Assembly: GCA_902526115.1 (NCBI GenBank)
Contig: CABZJV010000001.1
Span: 42,300-106,299 of the forward strand
Length of the DNA stretch: 64,000 nt
From: an uncultured Pelagibacteraceae bacterium
Lineage (GTDB): Bacteria; Pseudomonadota; Alphaproteobacteria; Pelagibacterales; Pelagibacteraceae
Direction of reading: 5' to 3'
This document shows positions 52,540-60,439 of this stretch, piece by piece. The notes under the pieces were generated by a model. That model had not been told where the DNA came from. It did not search any database and was given only the letters and a program-made list of their open reading frames with translations. The translations under genes were made by a program, and so were the position numbers. Every line of letters starts with the position of its first letter. Position 1 is the stretch's first letter.

Positions 52540-53958
52540 TTAATTAGTTTGAGTATCTTTAAATTTTGTAAATCTTTCTTCAAATTCAAGAGTTACGTTA
52601 CCTATTGGACCGTGTCTTTGTTTCCCAATAATAAGTTGAGCAAGATGTGCAACTTCATTCATTTTTGCTTGCCATTCTGCATGTTCAACTGTGGCTGCCC
52701 TTGGCTCTTTTCTTTGTAAATAATATGCTTCTCTATATACAAACATAACAACATCAGCATCTTGTTCAATTGAACCTGATTCTCTTAAATCTGATAAAAG
52801 TGGTTTGTTGTCGTCTCTTTGCTCAACTTGTCTTGATAATTGAGATAGAGCTACTACTGGAACAGAAAGCTCTTTGGCAATTGCTTTTAGACCTTGAGTA
52901 ATTTGTGAGATTTCTTGTACTCTGCCATCTTTGTTAAACGTAGTACCTCTCATTAGCTGAATATAATCAACTACAATCATATCAAGACCAAATAGTCTTT
53001 TGATACGCCTTGCTCTATTACTTAATGCAGCAATTGTAATTGCTGGTGTTTCATCAATATAAAGCGGAAGTTCAGAAATATTTTTTGACGTTTCTAAAAA
53101 TTTATCAAATTGATCATCAGAAATTCTTCCTCTTCTAATATCATTTGAGCTAATTCTTGCTTGTTCTGAAATTATTCTAGTTGAAAGTTGTTCTGATGAC
53201 ATCTCTAGTGAAAAAAATGCAATAGAGGATTTTTTTCCACTATCTTGTAATTTTTGTGCTGCATTAAATGCAATATTCGTTGCAAGCGAAGTTTTACCCA
53301 TTGAAGGTCTTCCTGCTATAATTATTAGATCAGATTGATGCAATCCCCCTAGTTTATCATCTAGATCTCTAAGACCAGTTGGAACACCAACAATTCCCTC
53401 TTCATTTTTATAAGCAGCAGATGCCATCTCAATGGTCTGCTTCATTGCTTCATCAAACTTTACTAAAGAAGAGTTGAAAGATCCTTTTTCTGCCAAATCA
53501 AATAATAATCTTTCTGAACTTTCTATTATAGTTTGTCCATTGGTATCAAGGTCATTTAATTTTGCACTATCAATAGTTTGTTCAGAGATTTTTATTAATT
53601 CTCTTCGAACAAACATGTCATAAATAATTTTAGAATACTCAACAGTTTGTCTCACAGATGTTGAAAATTTAGTAATCTTAACTAAGTACTCTGGAATGTT
53701 TAAATCATCTTTCTCGTCTTCAAAATAATTTTTTAACGTAATTGGATTTGCCAGCATTCCTTTATAAATAAGACTTTCAATTGATTCATAGATTTTTTGG
53801 TGCATAGGATCATAAAAATTAATACTTGAAATTATAGTACTTATCTCGTCAAATATATCATTGTTAACTAGAATAGATCCTATTACAGCTTGTTCAGCCT
53901 CGATATTGTTCGGGAGTTCCTTAAATTGATTTTTTACTAAGCTCAAATTATTTTCCAT
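52540..53958 (-). CDS. dnaB: replicative DNA helicase DnaB
   Basis: The track start at 53967 is a TTG; the ATG at 53958 gives 472 residues and a normal beginning, with the N-terminal domain block PNNIEAEQAVIGSILV at about 15-30. The RecA-like helicase domain has the Walker A IIAGRPSMGKTSLA, FFSLEMSSEQLSTR, the Walker B MIVVDYIQLMRG and ALSQLSRQVEQRDDNKPLLSDLRESGSIEQDADVVMFVYR. DnaB is the hexameric fork helicase. It follows rpsF-rpsR-rplI, a common arrangement. No intein is present. Confidence 0.97.
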   Translation of the reverse strand: MENNLSLVKNQFKELPNNIEAEQAVIGSILVNNDIFDEISTIISSINFYDPMHQKIYESIESLIYKGMLANPITLKNYFEDEKDDLNIPEYLVKITKFSTSVRQTVEYSKIIYDMFVRRELIKISEQTIDSAKLNDLDTNGQTIIESSERLLFDLAEKGSFNSSLVKFDEAMKQTIEMASAAYKNEEGIVGVPTGLRDLDDKLGGLHQSDLIIIAGRPSMGKTSLATNIAFNAAQKLQDSGKKSSIAFFSLEMSSEQLSTRIISEQARISSNDIRRGRISDDQFDKFLETSKNISELPLYIDETPAITIAALSNRARRIKRLFGLDMIVVDYIQLMRGTTFNKDGRVQEISQITQGLKAIAKELSVPVVALSQLSRQVEQRDDNKPLLSDLRESGSIEQDADVVMFVYREAYYLQRKEPRAATVEHAEWQAKMNEVAHLAQLIIGKQRHGPIGNVTLEFEERFTKFKDTQTN

Positions 53959-54026
53959 ATTTAACAATTTATATAAAATAATAGTTATTTAAATTCTTAA
54001 TTATTCCTGGGGAAAAAAATGTATAA

Positions 54027-54485
54027 TTACTGAATTATTTCTGCAGAGGAAACATTTATAAAGATTTCTGCATCAACTTCAGAGTGTAAAGAAATTTTAA
54101 CTTTAAATGTTCCAAGAGCTTTGATCTCTTTAACAGGTTGTATCATTGAAGGTTTAATTTCTATTTTATTTTCGTCTTGGATTAGTTTGGCAATTTCAGT
54201 CGGTTTTACTGAACCATATAATTCTTTATTTTCTGTACTTAATTTTTTAACTGAATATTCTTTTCCATTAATTTGTTCAGCTATCTTAGAAGCCTCTTTT
54301 TTCTTCTCATTATCTTTTTTAGATAAATCAGCTTTTATCTTCTCCACTTCTCTTACATTTTCTTTTGATGCATAAAGAGCCTTATGGTTAGCTATTAAAA
54401 AGTTTCTTGCAAAACCTCTTTTTACATCAATAACTTCTCCAATATTTCCAACTCTTTTGACGTTTTCTAATAATATTACTTTCAT
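54027..54485 (-). CDS. rplI: 50S ribosomal protein L9
   Basis: A 152-residue L9 with the N-terminal rRNA-binding domain MKVILLENVKRVGNIGEVIDVKRGFARNFLI, the long connecting helix rich in Lys and Glu (KADLSKKDNEKKKEASKIAEQI), and the C-terminal domain (YGSVKPTEIAKLI). Length is normal. It starts 1 nt after rpsR on the same strand, in the conserved rpsF-rpsR-rplI order. Confidence 0.97.
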   Translation of the reverse strand: MKVILLENVKRVGNIGEVIDVKRGFARNFLIANHKALYASKENVREVEKIKADLSKKDNEKKKEASKIAEQINGKEYSVKKLSTENKELYGSVKPTEIAKLIQDENKIEIKPSMIQPVKEIKALGTFKVKISLHSEVDAEIFINVSSAEIIQ

Positions 54486-54486
54486 T

Positions 54487-54759
54487 TTATATTAATGCTA
54501 AATTTCGTGCTCTTTTAATTGATAAAGATAATTCCCTCTGCTTTTTTTGAGAAACATTAGTAATTCTTGAAGGTAAAATTTTACCATTCTCAGAAACATA
54601 TTTTTTTAATAATTTAATATTTTTATAATCTACTACTGGAGCTCCTTTTACGGAAAGTGGACAAGTTTTTTTAAATTTATATTTACTGGGTTGAAAAATG
54701 CTCAATTTTGCAAAATTACTTTGCTTTCCTTTTTTATTTCCACTTTGTCTTTTAGGCAT
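54487..54759 (-). CDS. rpsR: 30S ribosomal protein S18
   Basis: A 90-residue S18. The conserved core [25 protein letters not shown] followed by [21 protein letters not shown] is intact. The N-terminus is somewhat longer and very basic ([13 protein letters not shown]), and includes a lone Cys in KKTCPLS. It overlaps rpsF by 8 nt and precedes rplI by 1 nt. S18 pairs with S6 on the platform of the small subunit. Confidence 0.96.
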   Translation of the reverse strand: MPKRQSGNKKGKQSNFAKLSIFQPSKYKFKKTCPLSVKGAPVVDYKNIKLLKKYVSENGKILPSRITNVSQKKQRELSLSIKRARNLALI

Positions 54760-55111
54760 TAATTTTAAAGTTTTCTTTTTTTTCGTTATCTATTTTTTTT
54801 GTAAAATAGTCTGTGTCTAAATCAAACTTTCTTACCTTTACAGTTAAATATCTAAGAAGTTTATTGTCAATTGACTCACTTTTTTCCAGTTCATCTATGA
54901 CTTTACCTTTTCCTTTAATTTTAAAATGAATATAGCTACCTTTTCTATTTTTTTTAATAAGATAGGACAAGTTCATTAATCCCCAATTTTCAGTTTTTAC
55001 AACTTCTCCATCGTATTTTTCAACAATTTTAGAATATTTATCAGTTAATTGCTTCAACTCGCTTGGAGAAGTATCTTGTCTTGCGATAATAGTATGTTCG
55101 TATAAATTCAT
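54752..55111 (-). CDS. rpsF: 30S ribosomal protein S6
   Basis: A 119-residue S6 with the opening [20 protein letters not shown], the central [29 protein letters not shown] and the [18 protein letters not shown] end of the fold, plus a short charged tail. It is the first gene of the rpsF-rpsR-rplI-dnaB set and has a promoter immediately upstream, divergent from fabD (83-bp gap). Confidence 0.97.
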   Translation of the reverse strand: MNLYEHTIIARQDTSPSELKQLTDKYSKIVEKYDGEVVKTENWGLMNLSYLIKKNRKGSYIHFKIKGKGKVIDELEKSESIDNKLLRYLTVKVRKFDLDTDYFTKKIDNEKKENFKINA

Positions 55112-55143
55112 CTAAATTTTTTAATAAAAAATGAGGATATACT

Positions 55144-55171
55144 ATTATAAAAGTTTAATTACAATAGTTAA
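55144..55171 (-). promoter_or_regulatory. promoter of rpsF-rpsR-rplI(-dnaB)
   Basis: On the minus strand a perfect TATAAT (55144-55149) is preceded by TTAACT (55166-55171) with a 16-bp spacer. It lies 32 bp before the rpsF ATG, which would give a leader of about 25 nt. This is one of the better sigma-70-type matches in the window. Confidence 0.5.
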
Positions 55172-55194
55172 AAGTCAAAATTTTTAATTTTTAT

Positions 55195-56121
55195 ATGTTT
55201 TCAGTAATTTTTCCAGGTCAAGGTTCCCAGATAGTTGGCATGGGAAAAGAATTTTATGATAAATTTGATATAGTAAAAGAACTGTTTCATGAAGCTGATG
55301 AAACATTAAAATTTCCAATATCAAAATTAATAATAGAAGGCCCAAAAGAAAAATTAGATTTAACTATTAATACTCAACCAGCGATTTACTTGATTAGTTA
55401 CTCAATATTTAATGTAATCACTAAAGAGTTTAACATCAATTTGGGTGATGCAGAATATTTTGCAGGACATTCGCTAGGTGAGTATTCTGCTTTATCTTGT
55501 GCAGGTTATTTAAAATTTTCAGAAACTCTAAAAATTTTGAGGATAAGGGGTGATGCCATGCAAAATGCTGTTCCAAAAGGAGAGGGAGGTATGTTAGCAG
55601 TTTTAGGTTCCAATATCGATATAATTGAAAAAATATTAGATGATAATAAAGAAGTGATTAAAGTACAAATTGCTAATGATAACTCAGATAGTCAAATAGT
55701 TTTGAGTGGAAAATTTAATGACCTAGAGATGCTAGATAAAATTCTAAAGGAAAATTCAATTAAAACAATTAAGCTGCCAGTTAGTGCACCATTTCATTGT
55801 AGTTTAATGCATAATGCTACAATAATTATGAAAGAAGAGTTGAATAAACTAACTTTTAAGAATTCTGAAAAAAAGTTAATATCTAACGTTACTTCTGAAC
55901 CAATATTAAGTTTAGAAGAATTGAAAGATTTGTTAATTAAACAAATAGAAAATAGAGTAAGATGGAGAGAAAGTATAATAAATATGATAAAAAATGGTGT
56001 AACTCATTTTATTGAAATAGGACCAGGAAAAGTTTTATCTGGATTAGTAAAAAGAATAAATAAGGATGTTAAAATAGATACAATAAATAATCATGAAGAT
56101 ATTAAAAATTTAAAATTATGA
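55195..56121 (+). CDS. fabD: malonyl-CoA--ACP transacylase
   Basis: A 308-residue FabD loading malonyl units on acyl carrier protein. Features: the start IFPGQGSQIVGMGKEFYD, the active-site GHSLGEYSALSCAG with the nucleophilic Ser at about 91, QIANDNSDSQIVLSG, the PVSAPFHCSLM block with the catalytic His, and FIEIGPGKVLSGLVKR. Length is normal. It begins the fabD-fabG-acpP cluster and overlaps fabG by 4 nt. Confidence 0.96.
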   Translation: MFSVIFPGQGSQIVGMGKEFYDKFDIVKELFHEADETLKFPISKLIIEGPKEKLDLTINTQPAIYLISYSIFNVITKEFNINLGDAEYFAGHSLGEYSALSCAGYLKFSETLKILRIRGDAMQNAVPKGEGGMLAVLGSNIDIIEKILDDNKEVIKVQIANDNSDSQIVLSGKFNDLEMLDKILKENSIKTIKLPVSAPFHCSLMHNATIIMKEELNKLTFKNSEKKLISNVTSEPILSLEELKDLLIKQIENRVRWRESIINMIKNGVTHFIEIGPGKVLSGLVKRINKDVKIDTINNHEDIKNLKL

Positions 56122-56855
56122 GCGGTTTAAGTGGAAAAAATATAATTGTTACAGGTGCAACAGGTGGAATTGGTAACTCTATAATAAAAACTTTGTATGA
56201 GACTGGTGCAAATATATTAGCCTCAGGTACAAAAGTTGAAAAATTAAATGAATTAAAATCTAATTTCCAAAACTTAAAAATTTTAAATTTTGATATTTCC
56301 CGAACAGAGATGGTTGAAGAATTTATTGAAAATGCCACTAATCATCTAGGTGGAAGTTTAGATTGTCTTATAAACAATGCTGGAATTACCCAAGATAATC
56401 TAGCGATTAGAATGAACTTAGAAGAATGGCAAAAAGTTATAGACATAAATTTAACATCCACATTTTTAACAACTAAGTTTGCAATAAAAAAAATGCTTAA
56501 AAATAAATTTGGGAAAATTGTTAATATAACCTCTGTAGTAGGCCATACAGGTAATTTGGGTCAAGCAAACTATACAGCATCCAAGGCAGGAATTATTGCT
56601 ATGTCAAAAAGCTTAGCAATTGAATATGGAAAAAAAAATATTAATATTAACTGTATATCTCCTGGCTATATAAAAACTGATATGACTGAAAAATTAGATC
56701 AGAAATTTAAAGATATTATAATCTCAAAAATTCCATCAGCTCGTCTAGGGGAGACAGATGATGTGGCGAATGCAGTGCTTTTTTTGTGTTCTAACCAATC
56801 AGACTACATTAATGGAGAAACTTTGCATGTTAACGGTGGATTGTATATGTCTTGA
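56118..56855 (+). CDS. fabG: 3-oxoacyl-ACP reductase
   Basis: A 245-residue SDR with the NADPH motif VTGATGGIGNSI, the NNAG block (INNAGITQDNL), the catalytic NITSVVGHTGNLGQANYTASKAGI (Ser, Tyr, Lys) and the C-terminal YINGETLHVNGGLYMS that is typical of FabG. It reduces 3-oxoacyl-ACP in each elongation cycle. It is coupled to fabD by a 4-nt overlap and followed by acpP after 48 bp. Confidence 0.96.
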   Translation: MSGLSGKNIIVTGATGGIGNSIIKTLYETGANILASGTKVEKLNELKSNFQNLKILNFDISRTEMVEEFIENATNHLGGSLDCLINNAGITQDNLAIRMNLEEWQKVIDINLTSTFLTTKFAIKKMLKNKFGKIVNITSVVGHTGNLGQANYTASKAGIIAMSKSLAIEYGKKNININCISPGYIKTDMTEKLDQKFKDIIISKIPSARLGETDDVANAVLFLCSNQSDYINGETLHVNGGLYMS

Positions 56856-56903
56856 CAAAATAGGTTTTTAAACTATTAACAATTTATAACAAAAAGGATC
56901 AAT

Positions 56904-57143
56904 ATGTCAGAAGACGTTTCAAGTAAGGTTAAAAAAATCGTAGCTGATCACTTAGGTATCGACGAAGCAAAAGTAACTGAAGATTCAAGTTTCATAGACG
57001 ATTTAGGTGCAGATAGTTTAGATACAGTGGAATTAGTGATGGCTTTTGAGGAAGAGTTTGGATCTGAAATTTCAGATAGTGAAGCCGAGAAAATTTTAAC
57101 TGTAGGTGATGCAGTTAAATTTATCGAAGGAAAAGTAAACTAA
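56904..57143 (+). CDS. acpP: acyl carrier protein
   Basis: A 79-residue acidic ACP with the phosphopantetheine attachment site [21 protein letters not shown] (Ser about 38) and the flanking helices, including [20 protein letters not shown] at the start. It carries acyl chains through fatty-acid synthesis and provides them for lipid A and lipoyl formation. A ribosome-binding site AAGGA sits 6 nt before the ATG, stronger than at most genes here, in line with the high output expected. It is followed by gmk after 8 bp; fabF is not here. Confidence 0.98.
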   Translation: MSEDVSSKVKKIVADHLGIDEAKVTEDSSFIDDLGADSLDTVELVMAFEEEFGSEISDSEAEKILTVGDAVKFIEGKVN

Positions 57144-57151
57144 AAAATTAA

Positions 57152-57784
57152 ATGCCCTCAAAAAAAGAAGGGGTAATGATAATTTTATCCTCTCCTTCAG
57201 GAGCGGGCAAAACGACTTTAGTAAAAATGTTATCTAAATTAGATAACTTTGATATTTCAATATCACACACAACTCGTCAACCAAGACATAATGAAAAATT
57301 TAATGAAGATTATTTTTTTATTGATGAGGCTGAATTTAAAAGATTAATTAATAATCAAGAATTTTTAGAATACGCAAAAGTATTCGATAATTTTTATGGA
57401 ACAACTAGAACACCTGTTATAAATAAGTTAAATGAGGGTAAGAACGTTCTTTTTGATATTGATTGGCAGGGAGCTGATCAGATAAAGAATAAAAAATTAG
57501 ATTACAAGCTAATAACATTTTTTATTTTACCACCAAGTAAACAAGTATTGTTTGATAGATTGTCAAATAGAGATATGAAAGATAAATTAATTGCAGATGA
57601 GAGAATGATGCAATTTGAGAGAGATGTGCTACATTGGATAAATTATGATTACGTTATTATAAATGAAAAACTTGATAGTTGTTTTTCTAAAATTAAAAAA
57701 TTAATATTTGCAGAAATTGAAAACGGTTCAAAAGATTATGATCTAGAGTACATTAGAAAACACGTTGAGACTTTAACTAGTTAA
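57152..57784 (+). CDS. gmk: guanylate kinase
   Basis: A 210-residue GMP kinase with the P-loop [15 protein letters not shown] at about 11-25, the [21 protein letters not shown] region that binds [17 protein letters not shown], and the R-x-x-x-R lid ([10 protein letters not shown]). It converts GMP to GDP. Its place after acpP, where alphaproteobacteria usually have fabF, mltG and yicC before gmk, points to loss or relocation of the intervening genes. It is convergent with rsmA, overlapping by 12 nt. Confidence 0.96.
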   Translation: MPSKKEGVMIILSSPSGAGKTTLVKMLSKLDNFDISISHTTRQPRHNEKFNEDYFFIDEAEFKRLINNQEFLEYAKVFDNFYGTTRTPVINKLNEGKNVLFDIDWQGADQIKNKKLDYKLITFFILPPSKQVLFDRLSNRDMKDKLIADERMMQFERDVLHWINYDYVIINEKLDSCFSKIKKLIFAEIENGSKDYDLEYIRKHVETLTS

Positions 57785-58558
57785 CTTTTCATACTCTTGT
57801 GCCAGCTTGTAATAGGTTTCATAATCTAAATTTTGAGGTCTCATATTTAAATTAAAATTTAGTTTTTCTAAAATTTTTTGATCACCATTAAAAACTTGGT
57901 TAAATGGTTTTTTCAACATTTTTCGTCTATGGCTAAAAAAAATTCTAGTTATTTTTTCCAAATTTTTAGGATCTTTAATTTTATGAAAATTGTTTTTAGG
58001 AACAAATAGTAATATTGTACTTTTAATTTTAGGCTTTGGTGAAAATGATTCAGGATCAACATCTAAAATTTTCTTAATATTTAATTTCCAATTTGATAAA
58101 ATTGATAGTCTACCATAATTAGGTGTATTAAATTTTGCGATTATTCTGTCAGCCACTTCCTTTTGAAACATCAATATAAGAGTATCAAACCAAAATTTAT
58201 TGTTAATATTTGTTACCCACTTACTCAATATTTCTGTTGAAATATTATAAGGTAAATTGCCAAAAACTATTAACTTTTCTTCACAAAGCAAAAGTTCATT
58301 TATTTCTAACACATCTTTATTTATTATATTTATTTGTTCGTTAAATTTACTTTGTAAATTAAAAGCTAAAAAATTATCTTTTTCTATTACTATAAGTTTT
58401 TTTGGTTTTTTTTTTAAAATATAATCAGTTAGGTTTCCAGTTCCAGGTCCAATTTCTAAAACTGCTTTATTTTTTATATTAACCAACTCTACAATTTTAT
58501 TTAAAATTATTGGATCAATAAGAAAATTTTGACCTAAACTTTTTTTAGCTTTAATCAA
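57773..58558 (-). CDS. rsmA: 16S rRNA dimethyladenosine transferase (KsgA)
   Basis: A 261-residue RsmA that dimethylates the two adjacent adenosines in the 3'-terminal helix of 16S r[21 protein letters not shown] opens the protein, the SAM motif [11 protein letters not shown] lies at about 35-45, and the catalytic NLPYNIS follows the conserved FGN. The C-terminal [13 protein letters not shown] is also typical. It is the last gene of the lptG-lptD-surA-pdxA-rsmA operon, overlapping pdxA by 4 nt and the convergent gmk by 12 nt. Confidence 0.96.
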   Translation of the reverse strand: MIKAKKSLGQNFLIDPIILNKIVELVNIKNKAVLEIGPGTGNLTDYILKKKPKKLIVIEKDNFLAFNLQSKFNEQINIINKDVLEINELLLCEEKLIVFGNLPYNISTEILSKWVTNINNKFWFDTLILMFQKEVADRIIAKFNTPNYGRLSILSNWKLNIKKILDVDPESFSPKPKIKSTILLFVPKNNFHKIKDPKNLEKITRIFFSHRRKMLKKPFNQVFNGDQKILEKLNFNLNMRPQNLDYETYYKLAQEYEKLTS

Positions 58559-59520
58559 TATTTATCCAAAAATGAAATTGCTTTAATCAAACTTAAAGGA
58601 TTAGAAATATTTTTTCCTAACATTTTTTCGTTTGGACCATGGTCTGGAGAAACACGCATAAATGGCAATCCAAGTGTTATATTTATAGCATCATACTCAA
58701 AAATTGTTTTTAAAGGTGTGAGCACCTGGTCATGATACATGCCAATAATAACATCGAACTGTTCTCTGTTTTTTTTTAAAAAAATAGTATCTGCAGGAAA
58801 AGGACCATAAATATTGTATCTTTTTTTTTTAAGTTTTTTGATTGCAGGTTTTATAATTTTTGCATCTTCATTAAATTTTGACACCGTCTCACAGTGTGGA
58901 TTTAAACCAAGAACCGCAATTTTAGGTTTCATATTAAGTTTTTTGTAAAATTTTTCTATTAGCTCAATTTTTTCTATAATTAATTTTCCACTTATTTTTT
59001 TTGATACTAATTTAAGTGGAAGATGTGTTGTGACCGGACAGACAGATAATTTTTTATTATAGATAAGCATTGCTTTTTTTTTTATTTTAAAATTTTCTGA
59101 AATATACTCAGTAATTCCTAAATATTTCTTATTTAAAAAAGTTTTTTTATTTATAGGACCAGTAATAAATTTTTTAATTTTATTTTCTTTGATAACTTTA
59201 AAAGCAATTTTAAAACAATTGTTGATATAGTTATTGGACTTAGCTGAAATACTTTCAAATGCTTTTGTCACATCATAATTTATATTTATTAAATTAATAT
59301 AATTATTATCAAGTTTAATATTTAAAGATAAATTTGGGTTAATTATTTTGATTTGTTTTTTGTAACCAAATTTTTTCATTTGAAGTTTAACAAGTTTATG
59401 AGATGCAATTAAAACTAATGGTTTTTTAATTTTTATCTTTTCAATTGATTTAAAGAAAATTTCAAGAAATACACTATTTGGCTCTCCCGCTACAACTAAT
59501 ATATAATTTTTAGGACTCAT
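58555..59520 (-). CDS. pdxA: 4-hydroxythreonine-4-phosphate dehydrogenase
   Basis: A 321-residue PdxA of the pyridoxal 5'-phosphate pathway (DXP-dependent route). Marks include VAGEPNSVFLEIFFKSI at the start, ITGPINKKTF, VCPVTTHLPLKLVSKKI (metal-binding His), LGLNPHCE, GPFPADTIF, GMYHDQVLTPLKT and NITLGLPFMRVSPDHGP. It overlaps surA by 11 nt and rsmA by 4 nt. The placement is conserved across many proteobacteria. Confidence 0.95.
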   Translation of the reverse strand: MSPKNYILVVAGEPNSVFLEIFFKSIEKIKIKKPLVLIASHKLVKLQMKKFGYKKQIKIINPNLSLNIKLDNNYINLININYDVTKAFESISAKSNNYINNCFKIAFKVIKENKIKKFITGPINKKTFLNKKYLGITEYISENFKIKKKAMLIYNKKLSVCPVTTHLPLKLVSKKISGKLIIEKIELIEKFYKKLNMKPKIAVLGLNPHCETVSKFNEDAKIIKPAIKKLKKKRYNIYGPFPADTIFLKKNREQFDVIIGMYHDQVLTPLKTIFEYDAINITLGLPFMRVSPDHGPNEKMLGKNISNPLSLIKAISFLDKY

Positions 59521-60439
59521 TTATTCGAATATCTTTTTTTATCTTATTAAAATATATTTTTGAAAATTGATTTAATTGATAATTTTTAGCCGATCTAATT
59601 AATTTTTTTAACTCTTGTTCAAAATCTAATTTTCTCTCGACTGTCTTAATATCATTAATTTTTAGAATTAAATAACCACCAGCTACTGGCATTGGTTTAG
59701 TTACTTCATTAATTTTTGTTTTACTAACAATTTCTTGTATACTTTTATTCATAGAATTTTCATTAATCCAATCCAACTTTCCTCCCATATTTGATGTTTG
59801 AGATGTACTGTATTTAAGAGCTGCATTTTCAAATCCTATTATTTTTATATTTTCACTGATTTCGTTATATTTATTTTCAAAATTTTTTATGTTATCAACT
59901 TCAAAGAATATTTCTGACATCAAATATTGTTTAATGATTTGATTTTTTTTTATTACTTTTTTTAGCTGGTTTTCATTAACCTTCAAACTTTTAGAAAATT
60001 TTGCAATAACCAACTCATTCCAAAGAGCTTCAGTTTGGATTTTACCTACCACTGTTTCATATTTTATCTGGTTATTTTTTAAGTATATTTTGAATTCTTC
60101 TAAAGATATAATTCCTAATTTAGAATAAACATTGGTTAATAATTGCTCTATAAATTTCTCTGGTAGGTTTGTATTTTCAAAATTTTTTTGAATTTCGTTT
60201 TCTTTTATTTTTTCATTTATGAGAGATTTTTTAGAAATTTCGTAAACTTCATTTTCTTTAAGTTTATTTATACTTGGATTCAGTGTACTTAGATATTTTA
60301 TTTCATTTGAGATATCAATACTTGTTATAATCTCATCATTAACTCGAAGGATTATTTTATTTTCCAAAGCTGATATACTATTTTGAAATAAAAAAATAAA
60401 TGCATATATAATTAACAATATTTTTAAATTAATTTTCAT
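59510..60439 (-). CDS. surA: SurA-like periplasmic peptidyl-prolyl isomerase/chaperone
   Basis: A 309-residue protein with a signal peptide (about 1-24) followed by the SurA N-terminal fold, IILRVNDEIITSIDISNEIKYL, and one parvulin domain near 170-270 (MSEIFFEV, YSTSQTSNMGGKLDWINENSM and KPMPVAGGYLILKINDI). E. coli SurA has two parvulin domains and about 430 residues, so this is a single-domain short form. SurA escorts outer membrane proteins such as LptD. It overlaps lptD by 11 nt and pdxA by 11 nt. Confidence 0.85.
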   Translation of the reverse strand: MKINLKILLIIYAFIFLFQNSISALENKIILRVNDEIITSIDISNEIKYLSTLNPSINKLKENEVYEISKKSLINEKIKENEIQKNFENTNLPEKFIEQLLTNVYSKLGIISLEEFKIYLKNNQIKYETVVGKIQTEALWNELVIAKFSKSLKVNENQLKKVIKKNQIIKQYLMSEIFFEVDNIKNFENKYNEISENIKIIGFENAALKYSTSQTSNMGGKLDWINENSMNKSIQEIVSKTKINEVTKPMPVAGGYLILKINDIKTVERKLDFEQELKKLIRSAKNYQLNQFSKIYFNKIKKDIRINES

